Positions 56,853-64,000 of a DNA stretch of 64,000 nucleotides are shown in pieces. Below the pieces are notes generated by a model that was given only the letters and a program-made list of their open reading frames with translations, did not search any database and was not told the origin of the DNA. The translations under genes and the position numbers were made by a program. How positions within the stretch are numbered: the first letter of the stretch is position 1; every line of letters starts with the position of its first letter. The stretch is from DATFRY01 sp035489015 (GTDB lineage Bacteria; Myxococcota_A; Polyangia; Haliangiales; Haliangiaceae): positions 1 to 64,000 of the forward strand of contig DATHKR010000201.1 of assembly GCA_035489015.1 (NCBI GenBank). The letters run 5' to 3'.

Positions 56853-58060
56853 CGGAGCACTCCGCGACGGGTGGCGGCGACCAGCTGGCGCGCCCACTCG
56901 GCGTCCGGCTCGCCGACGTCCTCGATCGGGGGCTCGCCGGCCGCCTCCGGGCCGCTGTCGACCGCAGCGTGCTGCTCGCGCAGGCGGAGGAGGCCGCTCA
57001 GGCTGGGGTTGCGGCGCAGCCGCGCGTGGGGCAGGACGCCTCCGCGCGGCTCGGTCGAATCCTCGGTCGGGCCGACCGGGCCGATCGGGCCGATCGGGCC
57101 GGCGCCGGTGTCGACCGCGCGCGTGGGGTCGGCCACCCACTGGCCGAGCACGCGGATGTCCTTGTCGCTGACCGAGATCAGCATCTCGCGCTTCCCGGCC
57201 GACAGCCAGACCACCCGGGCGCGCGGGCCGACGGTGACCTGGGCCAGGATCTCGAGCGGGCTGGTCAGGCCGTGGAGCGAGCGCCGGCGCCGGTGCCACA
57301 GCCAGGCGCCCACCGCCAGGGCGGCGAGCGCGGCGAGCGCGAGGGTGGTGACCGTGGTGCCGGAGCCGTCGCTGGTCTTGCGGTCGAGGACGAGGTCGCC
57401 GGCGCGACGGGCGGGCGCGGCGGCGTCCCCGGCCTGAAGCAGCGGGCCGGCCGGCAGCGGGGTCGCTCCGGTGGTCGGGGCGTTCGCGGTGGTCGGGGCG
57501 GGTGTCTCGATTGTCGACGATGGCGTCGGTGATGGCGCCGGTGATGGCACCGGCATGGCGATCCCCGGGGCTGGCACGGGGGCGCGGATCGGAGCCGGCG
57601 CGGCGGTGGTCGCGGCCGTGTTCGCCTGGCCGGCGATGGCGGCGCGGCGCGCCTCGGCCACCTGGCGCGGCTCGCGCGGGATCAGGATCTCGAGGGTGTC
57701 GCCGAGCTGGCGCAGCTCGGCCATCTCGGCGGACAGCCGGGTCGAATCGGTGCCGTGGCGGAGCTGGACCCGGACCGACGGCGGCTGCGCGCGGATCTCG
57801 ATCCGGCGCACCGTCGCATCCTCGAGCCGGAGCTCCATCGCCGGCAGGGGCTGGTCGAGGGTGAGCTCGAGGCGGTCGCTGTGGCTCTCCGGCCTGGTGC
57901 TGGTGCGCCCACCGGCGATGAGGATGGCGACCTGGGCGCCGCGGTCCTCGATCGAGATCGGCACCGACGGGCCGGCCGCGGCCGCGCCGGGCAGGAGCGC
58001 GCCGGCGCCGAGGCCGAGGAGCAGGGTCGTGGAGCAGCGGAGGAGGATCATGGCTTTCAC
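56849..58060 (-). CDS. fliO: FliO with N-terminal AMIN-like domain
   Basis: FliO stabilises FliP during gate assembly. The 403-aa protein is about three times the usual FliO length. A signal peptide (LLLGLGAGALLPGAAAAG) is followed by an AMIN-like periplasmic domain at about 30-130 (RLELTLDQPLPAMELRLEDA, VRRIEIRAQPPSVRVQLRHG), a Pro/Thr-rich linker, the FliO TM helix near 245 (LALAALAALAVGAWLWHRRR), and a cytosolic FliO core (TVGPRARVVWLSAGKREMLI). It ends in a disordered tail with four G-P-X triplets. AMIN domains bind peptidoglycan. Confidence 0.85.
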   Translation of the reverse strand: MKAMILLRCSTTLLLGLGAGALLPGAAAAGPSVPISIEDRGAQVAILIAGGRTSTRPESHSDRLELTLDQPLPAMELRLEDATVRRIEIRAQPPSVRVQLRHGTDSTRLSAEMAELRQLGDTLEILIPREPRQVAEARRAAIAGQANTAATTAAPAPIRAPVPAPGIAMPVPSPAPSPTPSSTIETPAPTTANAPTTGATPLPAGPLLQAGDAAAPARRAGDLVLDRKTSDGSGTTVTTLALAALAALAVGAWLWHRRRRSLHGLTSPLEILAQVTVGPRARVVWLSAGKREMLISVSDKDIRVLGQWVADPTRAVDTGAGPIGPIGPVGPTEDSTEPRGGVLPHARLRRNPSLSGLLRLREQHAAVDSGPEAAGEPPIEDVGEPDAEWARQLVAATRRGVLR

Positions 58061-58359
58061 TCGTTCTCGCCGTTGGAGACGATCTCGACGATGCGGATGC
58101 CGCAGCGCTCGCCGACCGCGACCGCCTCGGCGCGGGCCACCAGGCGCCCGTTGACCCGCACGTCGAGCTTCTCGCCGGTGGACTTGTTGAGCGGGATGAT
58201 CGAGCCGGGACCCAGGCGCGCGGCCAGCTCGCCGAGGTTGAGGGTGACGCGGCCCAGCTCGACGGCGAGCTCGAGCGGGACGTCGTGGAGGAGCGCCTTC
58301 ATCGACTCACCGTCGATGACGGGGGCCGGGGCGTCCTGGTCGGGGTCGTTCTGACTCAT
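58057..58359 (-). CDS. fliN: flagellar switch protein FliN
   Basis: FliN is a C-ring subunit. The 100-aa protein has a single SpoA domain (HDVPLELAVELGRVTLNLGE, GSIIPLNKSTGEKLDVRVNG, RLVARAEAVAVGERCGIRIV). The N-terminal extension is short. It overlaps fliM and fliO by 4 bp each. Confidence 0.93.
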   Translation of the reverse strand: MSQNDPDQDAPAPVIDGESMKALLHDVPLELAVELGRVTLNLGELAARLGPGSIIPLNKSTGEKLDVRVNGRLVARAEAVAVGERCGIRIVEIVSNGENE

Positions 58360-59348
58360 GCTGCGCGCTTGCCTCGTAGAGTGAAGACACGATCGATCTG
58401 GACCGCGAGCACGCCGCGGCTGACCACGGGGCGCCCGTAGGCCTTGATCACGCCACCGCACTCGATCGGCAGCGGATCGTCGACGAACTGGGGCAGGGTG
58501 ATGATGGCCCCGACGGTGAGCTTCTCGAACTCGCGCATGGTGAGGCGGGTGCGGCCGAGCTCGACCCGCAGGCTCACCGGCACGCGCCCGAGCGCCGCCT
58601 CGAGCGCGCCGGGCGCGGCCGGGACCGCCTCGATCGGCACCGGCGGGCGCACCAGGGTGGCGGGGCGCGCGATCAGGCGCAGCCGGCCGGTGGTGGCCCC
58701 GGTGATCTGCATGGTGAGCGCGATGACGACGTCGGCCTCGAGCATCGCGCGGCGGGCGAGCTCGATCCGGTCGGCGCGCGCGTCGCGGACGACGGCGGTC
58801 GACTGCTCCTCGCGCCACGCGTCGGACAGGGCGGCGGCCAGCTGCTCCCCGATCGGGTCGAAGATGCGGATGGTGGCGGGCGACGGCGGGCGATCCGGCG
58901 TGCCGTCGTCGGCGGCCGGCTCGCGGCCGGCGCCGTCGTCCTTGATCACCGCGCCGCACAGCGCGCCGGCCACCGCGGCCAGGAGGCGCCCGCTGGCGGT
59001 CAACAGGGCGGGGATCGGGCGGCCGTCGACCGCGAGCGAGACCGTCCAGGCCGAGACCAGCCCGTCGCGGAGCGACTCGCCGCTCAGGATCTCGGCGCCG
59101 GCCACGCGGACCTCGACGTCGGCGCGAAGCGCGCTCTTGAGCCGGGCGGTCGCCTCCTTGACCCAGCGCTCGCCGATCCGCATGGCGGCCGGGCGGGCGC
59201 TCTCGGCCTCGCGGTCGTCGACGATGAGCGCGAGGGGAGTGACCTCCTCGGGGTGCCTGCCCATCGAGCGACTGGGCGCGGACGAGGCCTCGCGCATCGC
59301 GGCCTGGATCGCCTCGAGCTCCGCCGGGTCCAGAGGGGCCTGACTCAC
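58356..59348 (-). CDS. fliM: flagellar switch protein FliM
   Basis: FliM couples CheY binding to motor direction. The 330-aa protein has a CheY-binding-like N-terminus (LDPAELEAIQAAM), a middle domain, and a C-terminal SpoA domain (VPVSLRVELGRTRLTMREFE, VGAIITLPQFVDDPLPIECG, GVIKAYGRPVV). The GTG at 59348 is the outermost start; an ATG at 59306 would leave room for a leader if the sigma-54-like site upstream is used. Part of the fliMNOPQR-flhBAFG run. Confidence 0.93.
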   Translation of the reverse strand: MSQAPLDPAELEAIQAAMREASSAPSRSMGRHPEEVTPLALIVDDREAESARPAAMRIGERWVKEATARLKSALRADVEVRVAGAEILSGESLRDGLVSAWTVSLAVDGRPIPALLTASGRLLAAVAGALCGAVIKDDGAGREPAADDGTPDRPPSPATIRIFDPIGEQLAAALSDAWREEQSTAVVRDARADRIELARRAMLEADVVIALTMQITGATTGRLRLIARPATLVRPPVPIEAVPAAPGALEAALGRVPVSLRVELGRTRLTMREFEKLTVGAIITLPQFVDDPLPIECGGVIKAYGRPVVSRGVLAVQIDRVFTLRGKRAA

Positions 59349-59360
59349 ACCTGGGTCCAG

Positions 59361-59376
59361 TGCAACCGCTGAACCA
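59361..59376 (-). promoter_or_regulatory. candidate sigma-54 promoter before fliM
   Basis: On the minus strand TGGTTC, five bases, TTGCA has the GG-N10-GC spacing of sigma-54 promoters (TGGCAC-N5-TTGC). It lies directly before the fliM start. The predicted start of transcription would fall at about 59350, almost on the GTG. Confidence 0.5.
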
Positions 59377-59501
59377 TGAACGCGCGGCCTGCTTATGGCC
59401 GGTTGCCCGCGCCGTCGGCGACCTCGTCGCCTGGCTTGACGACGCCCGCCAGAGTCCCCCGTGTGGGAGGCCGCGCTGGCGACCCGCGCGCGCGGGCGCC
59501 G

Positions 59502-59529
59502 CGAAAAGAAAAGCCGCCGGAAAGCCGGC
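59502..59529 (-). terminator. candidate terminator of the fliK-flgD-flgE operon
   Basis: On the minus strand a GCCGG-CTTT-CCGGC hairpin is followed after three bases by the T-rich run TTTTCTTTTC. It lies after the flgE stop at 59613, in the 264-bp gap before fliM, and probably separates the two operons. Confidence 0.6.
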
Positions 59530-59612
59530 CGCCGGAGTGCGAGCCGGGATCACCCCGACCGCGCTCCGACGACCGACGTCCCGGCGGCTGTGTTGCCCTT
59601 CGAGTCGGTCGG

Positions 59613-60902
59613 CTAGCGCTTCAGGTTGGCGACCTCGGTCAGCATCTCGTCGGCGGTCTGCACCGTCTTCACGTTGGCCTGGAAGGCCCGCTGGTACGCG
59701 ATGAGGGTGACGAGCTCGTTGGTGAGATCGACGTTGGACGCCTCGAGGTTGCCGGCGAACACCGAGCCGCGCGAGCCGGTCGCGGCCGCGTCGACCAGCG
59801 CCTGCCCCGACGCCGTGGTCTCGCGGAAGAGCTGGCCGCTCTCGCGCGCCAGCCCCTCCTCGGCGGTGAAGGTGGCCAGCGCCACCCGCGCCACCGCCCG
59901 CCGCTGCCCGTTGGAGAACAGCCCCTCGATGGTGCCGTTCTCCGACACGACCATGTCGACCAGCGAGCCGAAGCCGAAGCCGTTCTGGGTGCTGGCGTTC
60001 ACGGTCGAGGCACCGGCGTACTGGGTGGTGCCGGCCGTGCCGGTCCCACCGTCGGTGGTGATCGAGTCGCCGAAGTCGAAGCCGATGACCTGACCGGGCT
60101 CGGCGCCCAGGAAGTCGGCGGTCCCACCGGCGGTGGTCTCGGTGTCGAGGTGACCCGAGGTGTCGAACGTCAGGCTCCCGCTGCCGATCTCGGTCGGGAC
60201 GCCGGGGCCGGCGCCGCCGCCGTTCAGCTCGGCGCCGTCCACCATCGCGTGCCAGTCCCAGGCCCCGGCGCCGCCGTTGCGGAAGTACATGTCGACCTTG
60301 TGGCCGTTGCCCAGCGAGTCGTACACCGTCGTCGAGGTGGCGAAGGTGGACGTGGCCTCCGGGTCGGCCGGATCCCACGCCGGGGCGATCGGCTCGGTGG
60401 CGTCCAGGTTGAGCGACAGGTTGGCGGCCGTGGTGGCGAGCGGCTGGCTCTGCAGCGCGCCGAGCTGCAGGTCACCGACCTGCTGGCCCTGCACGCCGGT
60501 CGGGTCGAACATGTAGCCCTGCAGGCGGAGCCCCTCGGGGTTGACGATGAAGCCCCCGGTGTCGATGTTGAAGCGCCCGTCGCGCGTGTAGTAGTTGCCG
60601 GGTGTGCCGTTGTGGTTGCCATTGACGGCGAAGAAGCCGCGGCCGCTGACCGCCATGTCGAGGGTCCCGCCGGTCTGCTGCAGGATTCCCTGGCCGAAGC
60701 TGACCTGCGTGCCGTCCATGTGGACGCCGCCGCCGAGCCGGGCCGCGCCGGCCATGCCGCCCATGACGTTGGAGAAGCCCGCCCGCGACGCCTTGAACCC
60801 GACGGTGGAGACGTTGGCGATGTTGTCGCCCACGACGCTGATGGCGTTGCCGTGGGCGTTGAGACCACTGATTCCGATGTAGAGATTGTTCCAGATGGAC
60901 AT
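59613..60902 (-). CDS. flgE: flagellar hook protein FlgE
   Basis: The 429-aa protein starts SIWNNLYIGISGLNAHGNAI with DNIANVSTVGFKASRAGF, has GGTLDMAVSGRGFFAVNGNH, and ends with the hook C-terminal SNVDLTNELVTLIAYQRAFQ and ANVKTVQTADEMLTEVANLK. These are hook-protein motifs; its length exceeds FlgG and FlgF because of the surface domain (about 170-330). It follows flgD by 17 bp. Confidence 0.95.
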   Translation of the reverse strand: MSIWNNLYIGISGLNAHGNAISVVGDNIANVSTVGFKASRAGFSNVMGGMAGAARLGGGVHMDGTQVSFGQGILQQTGGTLDMAVSGRGFFAVNGNHNGTPGNYYTRDGRFNIDTGGFIVNPEGLRLQGYMFDPTGVQGQQVGDLQLGALQSQPLATTAANLSLNLDATEPIAPAWDPADPEATSTFATSTTVYDSLGNGHKVDMYFRNGGAGAWDWHAMVDGAELNGGGAGPGVPTEIGSGSLTFDTSGHLDTETTAGGTADFLGAEPGQVIGFDFGDSITTDGGTGTAGTTQYAGASTVNASTQNGFGFGSLVDMVVSENGTIEGLFSNGQRRAVARVALATFTAEEGLARESGQLFRETTASGQALVDAAATGSRGSVFAGNLEASNVDLTNELVTLIAYQRAFQANVKTVQTADEMLTEVANLKR

Positions 60903-60919
60903 GTTGCGTATTTCTCCTG

Positions 60920-61588
60920 CTACTCGATCGAGAGGATGTCGCTGGGTGCAGCCGAGACGGCGCCGAGGCGCAGGCGCGGCACGCCATCGATGAAGTCGAT
61001 GGCCTGGATGAGACCGGACAGGAGGCTGCTCGCCTCGACGGCGGTCTTTCCGTCGGTGCCGGTCGCGATCACCTCGACGGTGTAGTCGCCCTTGGCGAGG
61101 TCGCCGTGGGCGTCGTTCTTGCCGTCCCACGGCAGCGCGACCCGGCCGGCCGCCTGCGGGCCGAGATCGAACCGCTTGACCTGGGCGCCGTTGACGTCGC
61201 GGATGATGACCTGGACCTTCGAGGCCGGCTTGTCGAGATCCACCCCGACGCTGGGGAAGCCGTCGCCCTTGCCGGTGACCGAGAAGTGGTCGCCGGCGAA
61301 GGTGCCGGTCTTGCCGACGAAGCCGGCCAGGGCGGCGTTGGAGGCCGACATCTGGCCGGCCAGGATGCTGCTCAGCTGGCGATTGGTCTCCGCCGCCTGC
61401 TCGACCGACGAGAACTGGGCCAGCTGGGCGACGAAGTCGGCGCCATCCTGCGGATCGAGCGGGTTCTGGTTCTCCAGCTGGGCCACGAACAGGCGCAGGA
61501 ACTGGTCGGCGTTGGCGACCGGGGCCGCTGGCTGCGGCGGTGGAGTCGGCGCGGCGGCGGCGGCCGGCGCGGCTTCAGGGATGCGCAT
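60920..61588 (-). CDS. flgD: hook-capping protein FlgD
   Basis: FlgD caps the growing hook. The 222-aa protein has a Pro/Ala-rich start, QFLRLFVAQLENQNPLDPQD (FlgD signature), ADFVAQLAQFSSVEQAAETN, a middle tudor-like region, and LPWDGKNDAHGDLAKGDYTV with the typical WDGxD loop. ATG at 61588; the gap to the fliK stop is 10 bp. Confidence 0.95.
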   Translation of the reverse strand: MRIPEAAPAAAAAPTPPPQPAAPVANADQFLRLFVAQLENQNPLDPQDGADFVAQLAQFSSVEQAAETNRQLSSILAGQMSASNAALAGFVGKTGTFAGDHFSVTGKGDGFPSVGVDLDKPASKVQVIIRDVNGAQVKRFDLGPQAAGRVALPWDGKNDAHGDLAKGDYTVEVIATGTDGKTAVEASSLLSGLIQAIDFIDGVPRLRLGAVSAAPSDILSIE

Positions 61589-61598
61589 GTGGTTCTCC

Positions 61599-64000
61599 TC
61601 AGGCAATGGCGCGCAGTCCGCGCCTTCCAGGGTTGTTGGGATCTCGGTCGGGGTCCCGGTCGGCGTCGCCGCCGGTCCCGGCCGCGTCGCGGCGGTCGGA
61701 GCGCGCCCCGGCCCCCCCGCCGTCGGTGTTCGAGTGGCTGGCGCGGTCGCCAGGCAGGTCGGTGCTGAGCGAGCCGAGGGCGAGGCCGTGGTCGGCCAGG
61801 CCGGAGGCGAGCTCGTGGGAGCGCTGGTTGAGCGCGTGGGCATAGGCCGCCGCGTGAGCGCGGGCCTCGACCCGGACCGAGTCCCCGCGCACGGCGATGA
61901 AGAGCGACACCCGCTCGTCTCCCTCACCGACGGTGACCCGGGCCGTCGAGTGGCCGAGCTGGTCGCCCTCGCCCTGACCCGCGGCCTCGGCGTGGGCCGC
62001 GCGCGCGTCCGCCAGGGCGGTGGCGCCGTCGCTACCGGGACTGGAGACCGAGTCCGGCTGGGCGCCGGCGTGAAGCCCCGGCCCCGCGGCGGCCGCGTGA
62101 AGCCGAGCGCGAGCCAGGTCGGAGCTGATGGCGTCGAGCCGGGCGTCGCTCGCCTCGCTAGCGGACCGCCCACCCTCGACACCCGCGCCGGCATCGGCGC
62201 CGAGGTGACCCGCGTCGACAACGGAGCCCAGTCCCGAGAGCGCCGCGCCCGGCGGAGCTTCGGCCGCCGCGCCGGCCTCGGCCAGGGACTCGATCGAGCT
62301 CGCGGCGGCGCGGGCCAGACCGTGGATCGACGTCGCCATGGCTCCCGCCAGATCGAGCGCCAGCCCGCCGGCGGGCAAGAGCGCCGCCGACGAAACTGCC
62401 GCGCGAGCCGGGCTCGTCCCGGCCGCCGCAGCGCCGGCGATCGAGTCGGACCCGGCCGCGCTGGCGTCGGACCTGGTCGCGCTGGCGTCGGACCTGGTCG
62501 CGCTGGCCGACACGGCGGGCGAGCCAGGGGCGGCGCCGTCACCGGGCGACGAGCTGTGTCCCCGACCGCCTGGCCGGCCCGACGAGTCGCCAGCGCTGGT
62601 GCTGCCGCCGGTGACCGGGTGAGCCAACGGCGAGGCGTGATCCGCCCCGGAGCCGCCGGCGGAAGAAACGCCGCCGAGATCCTGGGTGGAGCTCCAGATG
62701 GCCGCGCCCGTCGCGCTCGCTCGTGCGCGGGCCGCGGCGTCGGCGCCGCTGCCGCGGGATGCTCCGGCTGTCGGGGAGGATTCGTTCGCGGCGGTGGAGC
62801 CGTTCTCGGCAGCCGACCCACGTCGGCCAGCCGGGCCGTCTGCGGCAGCGGAGCCGCTCGCGCCAGAGGAGCTGTCCGCGCCAGCGAGGCGGTTCGCGGC
62901 CATGGAGTCACGCGCGCCGCGCCCGCCAGGCGAACCGTACGCGCCGGACACGCCGTTCGCGGCCGTGGAGCCGCTCGCGCCGGCCGAGCCGCGCGCGGCC
63001 GTGGAGCTGCGAGCGTCAGCCGAGTCGCGCGGGCCAGCCGAGCCGTACGCGCCGGTCGAGTTGTGAGCGTCAGCCGACCCACGTGGGCCAGCCGGGCCGT
63101 ACGCGCCGGTCGAGTTGTGAGCGTCAGCCGACCCACGTGGGCCAGCCGCGCCGCGCGCGCCATCGGCGCCATACGCGGCCGTCGGGCCATTCGCGCCAGC
63201 CGAGGCTCGCGCGGCCGTGGAGCCGTTGCCACCATCCACGCCGCGCGCGCCGGTCGAGTCGCGCGCGCCATCCGTCCCGTTCGCGGCCGTGGAGCCGTTG
63301 CCGCCATCCGCGGCGCGCCCGTCAGTCGAGCCGGGCGCGCCATTCGCGCCGTTCGCGGCCGTGGAATCGCATGCGCCAGTCGAGCCGGGCGCGCCGTCCA
63401 CGCCGTTGGCGGCCGTGGAACCGTACGCGCCAGTCGAGGCGCGCGCGCCCGCGGAACCTTGTGCGGCTGCCGAGCCGCGGGCGCCGTCCGCGCCGTTGGC
63501 GGCCGTGGAGCCGTACGCGCCAGTCGAGCCGCGCGCGCCCGTGGAACCTTGTGCGGCTGCCGAGCCGCGGGCGCCGTCCGCGCCGTTGGCGTTTGTCGAG
63601 CCGTACGCGGCATTCGATCCGCGCGCGCCAGCAGAACCGTGTGCGCCATCCGCGCCGCGCGCGCCGTCCGCGCCGTTGGCGGCCGTGGAGGCGTAGGCGC
63701 CAGTCGAGCCGCGGGCGCCAGCAGCACCGTGTGCGCCATCCGCGCCGCGCGCGCCATCCGCGCCGCGCGCGCCATCCGCGCCGTTGGCGGCCGAGGAGCC
63801 GTATGCGCCATCCGCGCCGCGCGCGCCCGCAGAGCCTCGTGCTCCATCCGCGCCGCGCGCGCCATAGGCACCGTCGGCGGCCGAGGAACCGTACGCGCCA
63901 GTCGAGCCGCGGGGGCCCGCAGAACCTTGTGCGCCATCCGCGCCGCGCGCGCCGTATGCGCCAGCCGCATTCTTCGTGCCCGCCGCGCCACCCGCGCCAC
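61599..64000 (-). CDS. fliK: FliK hook-length protein with Gly-X-Y repeats (5' cut)
   Basis: FliK measures hook length and triggers the export switch. The visible 799 codons run off the window edge with no stop. The last about 180 residues form a FliK C-terminal domain (VTVGEGDERVSLFIAVRGDS, EARAHAAAYAHALNQRSHEL, ASGLADHGLALGSLSTDLPG). Upstream, from about 62,680 to the window edge, more than 400 residues form near-perfect Gly-X-Y triplets such as GADGARGADGARGADGAHG. Some Gly are replaced by Ala, Asp or Asn. FlgD follows by 10 bp, which supports the frame. Usual FliK is 350-450 aa. Confidence 0.85.
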   Translation of the reverse strand, partial: GAGGAAGTKNAAGAYGARGADGAQGSAGPRGSTGAYGSSAADGAYGARGADGARGSAGARGADGAYGSSAANGADGARGADGARGADGAHGAAGARGSTGAYASTAANGADGARGADGAHGSAGARGSNAAYGSTNANGADGARGSAAAQGSTGARGSTGAYGSTAANGADGARGSAAAQGSAGARASTGAYGSTAANGVDGAPGSTGACDSTAANGANGAPGSTDGRAADGGNGSTAANGTDGARDSTGARGVDGGNGSTAARASAGANGPTAAYGADGARGAAGPRGSADAHNSTGAYGPAGPRGSADAHNSTGAYGSAGPRDSADARSSTAARGSAGASGSTAANGVSGAYGSPGGRGARDSMAANRLAGADSSSGASGSAAADGPAGRRGSAAENGSTAANESSPTAGASRGSGADAAARARASATGAAIWSSTQDLGGVSSAGGSGADHASPLAHPVTGGSTSAGDSSGRPGGRGHSSSPGDGAAPGSPAVSASATRSDASATRSDASAAGSDSIAGAAAAGTSPARAAVSSAALLPAGGLALDLAGAMATSIHGLARAAASSIESLAEAGAAAEAPPGAALSGLGSVVDAGHLGADAGAGVEGGRSASEASDARLDAISSDLARARLHAAAAGPGLHAGAQPDSVSSPGSDGATALADARAAHAEAAGQGEGDQLGHSTARVTVGEGDERVSLFIAVRGDSVRVEARAHAAAYAHALNQRSHELASGLADHGLALGSLSTDLPGDRASHSNTDGGGAGARSDRRDAAGTGGDADRDPDRDPNNPGRRGLRAIA
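63421..63888 (-). repeat. 90-bp tandem repeats in fliK
   Basis: Units start at 63421, 63511, 63601, 63691 (108 bp, an insert of 18 bp) and 63799, ending 63888. Each begins CCGTACGCGCCAGTCGA-like and ends GTTGGCGGCCGTGGAG-like on the plus strand. Every unit length is a multiple of 18 or 9, so the Gly-X-Y frame is kept. Further less regular units fill 62,700-63,420. Confidence 0.85.

Noticed and set aside
60920..64000. Continuing the flgD frame upstream to the window edge as one 1,026-codon gene
   Set aside because: FlgD starts cleanly at 61588 with its normal N-terminus. The upstream translation is Met/Ala/Arg repeats in a frame shifted from the Gly-X-Y frame, which alone ends in the FliK domain.

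Overview
The window is GC-rich (about 70 percent by eye), densely coded chromosomal DNA from a flagellated Gram-negative bacterium. The outer-membrane porin, P- and L-ring genes, lipoproteins, a membrane Ser/Thr kinase fused to TPR repeats, HDOD proteins and a VTC polyphosphate polymerase fit a Myxococcota or other deltaproteobacterial lineage best. That placement is inference; no rRNA or tRNA is present to confirm it.

Layout. (1) 1-23.2 kb is a mixed housekeeping/accessory region: Hsp33; a PEBP-like lipoprotein; two uncharacterised envelope genes; a minus-strand operon VTC polymerase - DUF4956 - degenerate histidine-kinase-like sensor - unknown protein; a divergent phosphate-type porin; an HTH regulator, AlkB and an aspartyl-protease lipoprotein whose promoter is a duplicate of the regulator's promoter; a Ser/Thr kinase; a triple thioredoxin-fold lipoprotein; two small genes; about 2.4 kb of non-coding tandem repeats; and a RAYT/IS200-like transposase-domain gene. 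(2) 23.2-31.8 kb: motB, motA, fliL, a MinD-like ATPase, a divergent Maf flagellin glycosyltransferase, and a pseudaminic-acid operon (pseI, pseH, methylase, cytidylyltransferase). (3) 32-34.7 kb: two tail-to-tail HDOD-PilZ-like paralogues. (4) 34.7-38 kb: pseG, pseB, pseC. (5) 38.1-64 kb: an almost unbroken minus-strand flagellar cluster, read as fliK, flgD, flgE, then fliM N O P Q R, flhB A F G, fliA, flgF G A H I J M N K L, fliC, fliD, fliS and a fliT-like gene. The window edge cuts fliK.

How it fits together: hook and rod (flgD-K), export gate (fliOPQR, flhAB), switch (fliM/N), stator (motAB, fliL), placement and number control (flhF, flhG plus a second MinD-like protein), the FliA/FlgM checkpoint, filament and cap with chaperones, and a complete six-step pseudaminic-acid pathway with a Maf transferase to decorate flagellin. 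The basal-body genes fliE-J and flgB/C are not here and must lie elsewhere. Well-spaced sigma-28-like promoters precede motA, maf and one HDOD gene, suggesting those are late genes under FliA.

Most unusual points: FliK carries a very long N-terminal Gly-X-Y (collagen-like) repeat tract with a 90-bp DNA period; a 60-bp promoter segment with a 27-bp operator-like inverted repeat is duplicated in front of an HTH regulator and a protease; FlgJ is fused to an M23 peptidase; FliO carries an AMIN-like domain; and a five-copy tandem repeat array of about 290 bp lies next to a RAYT gene.
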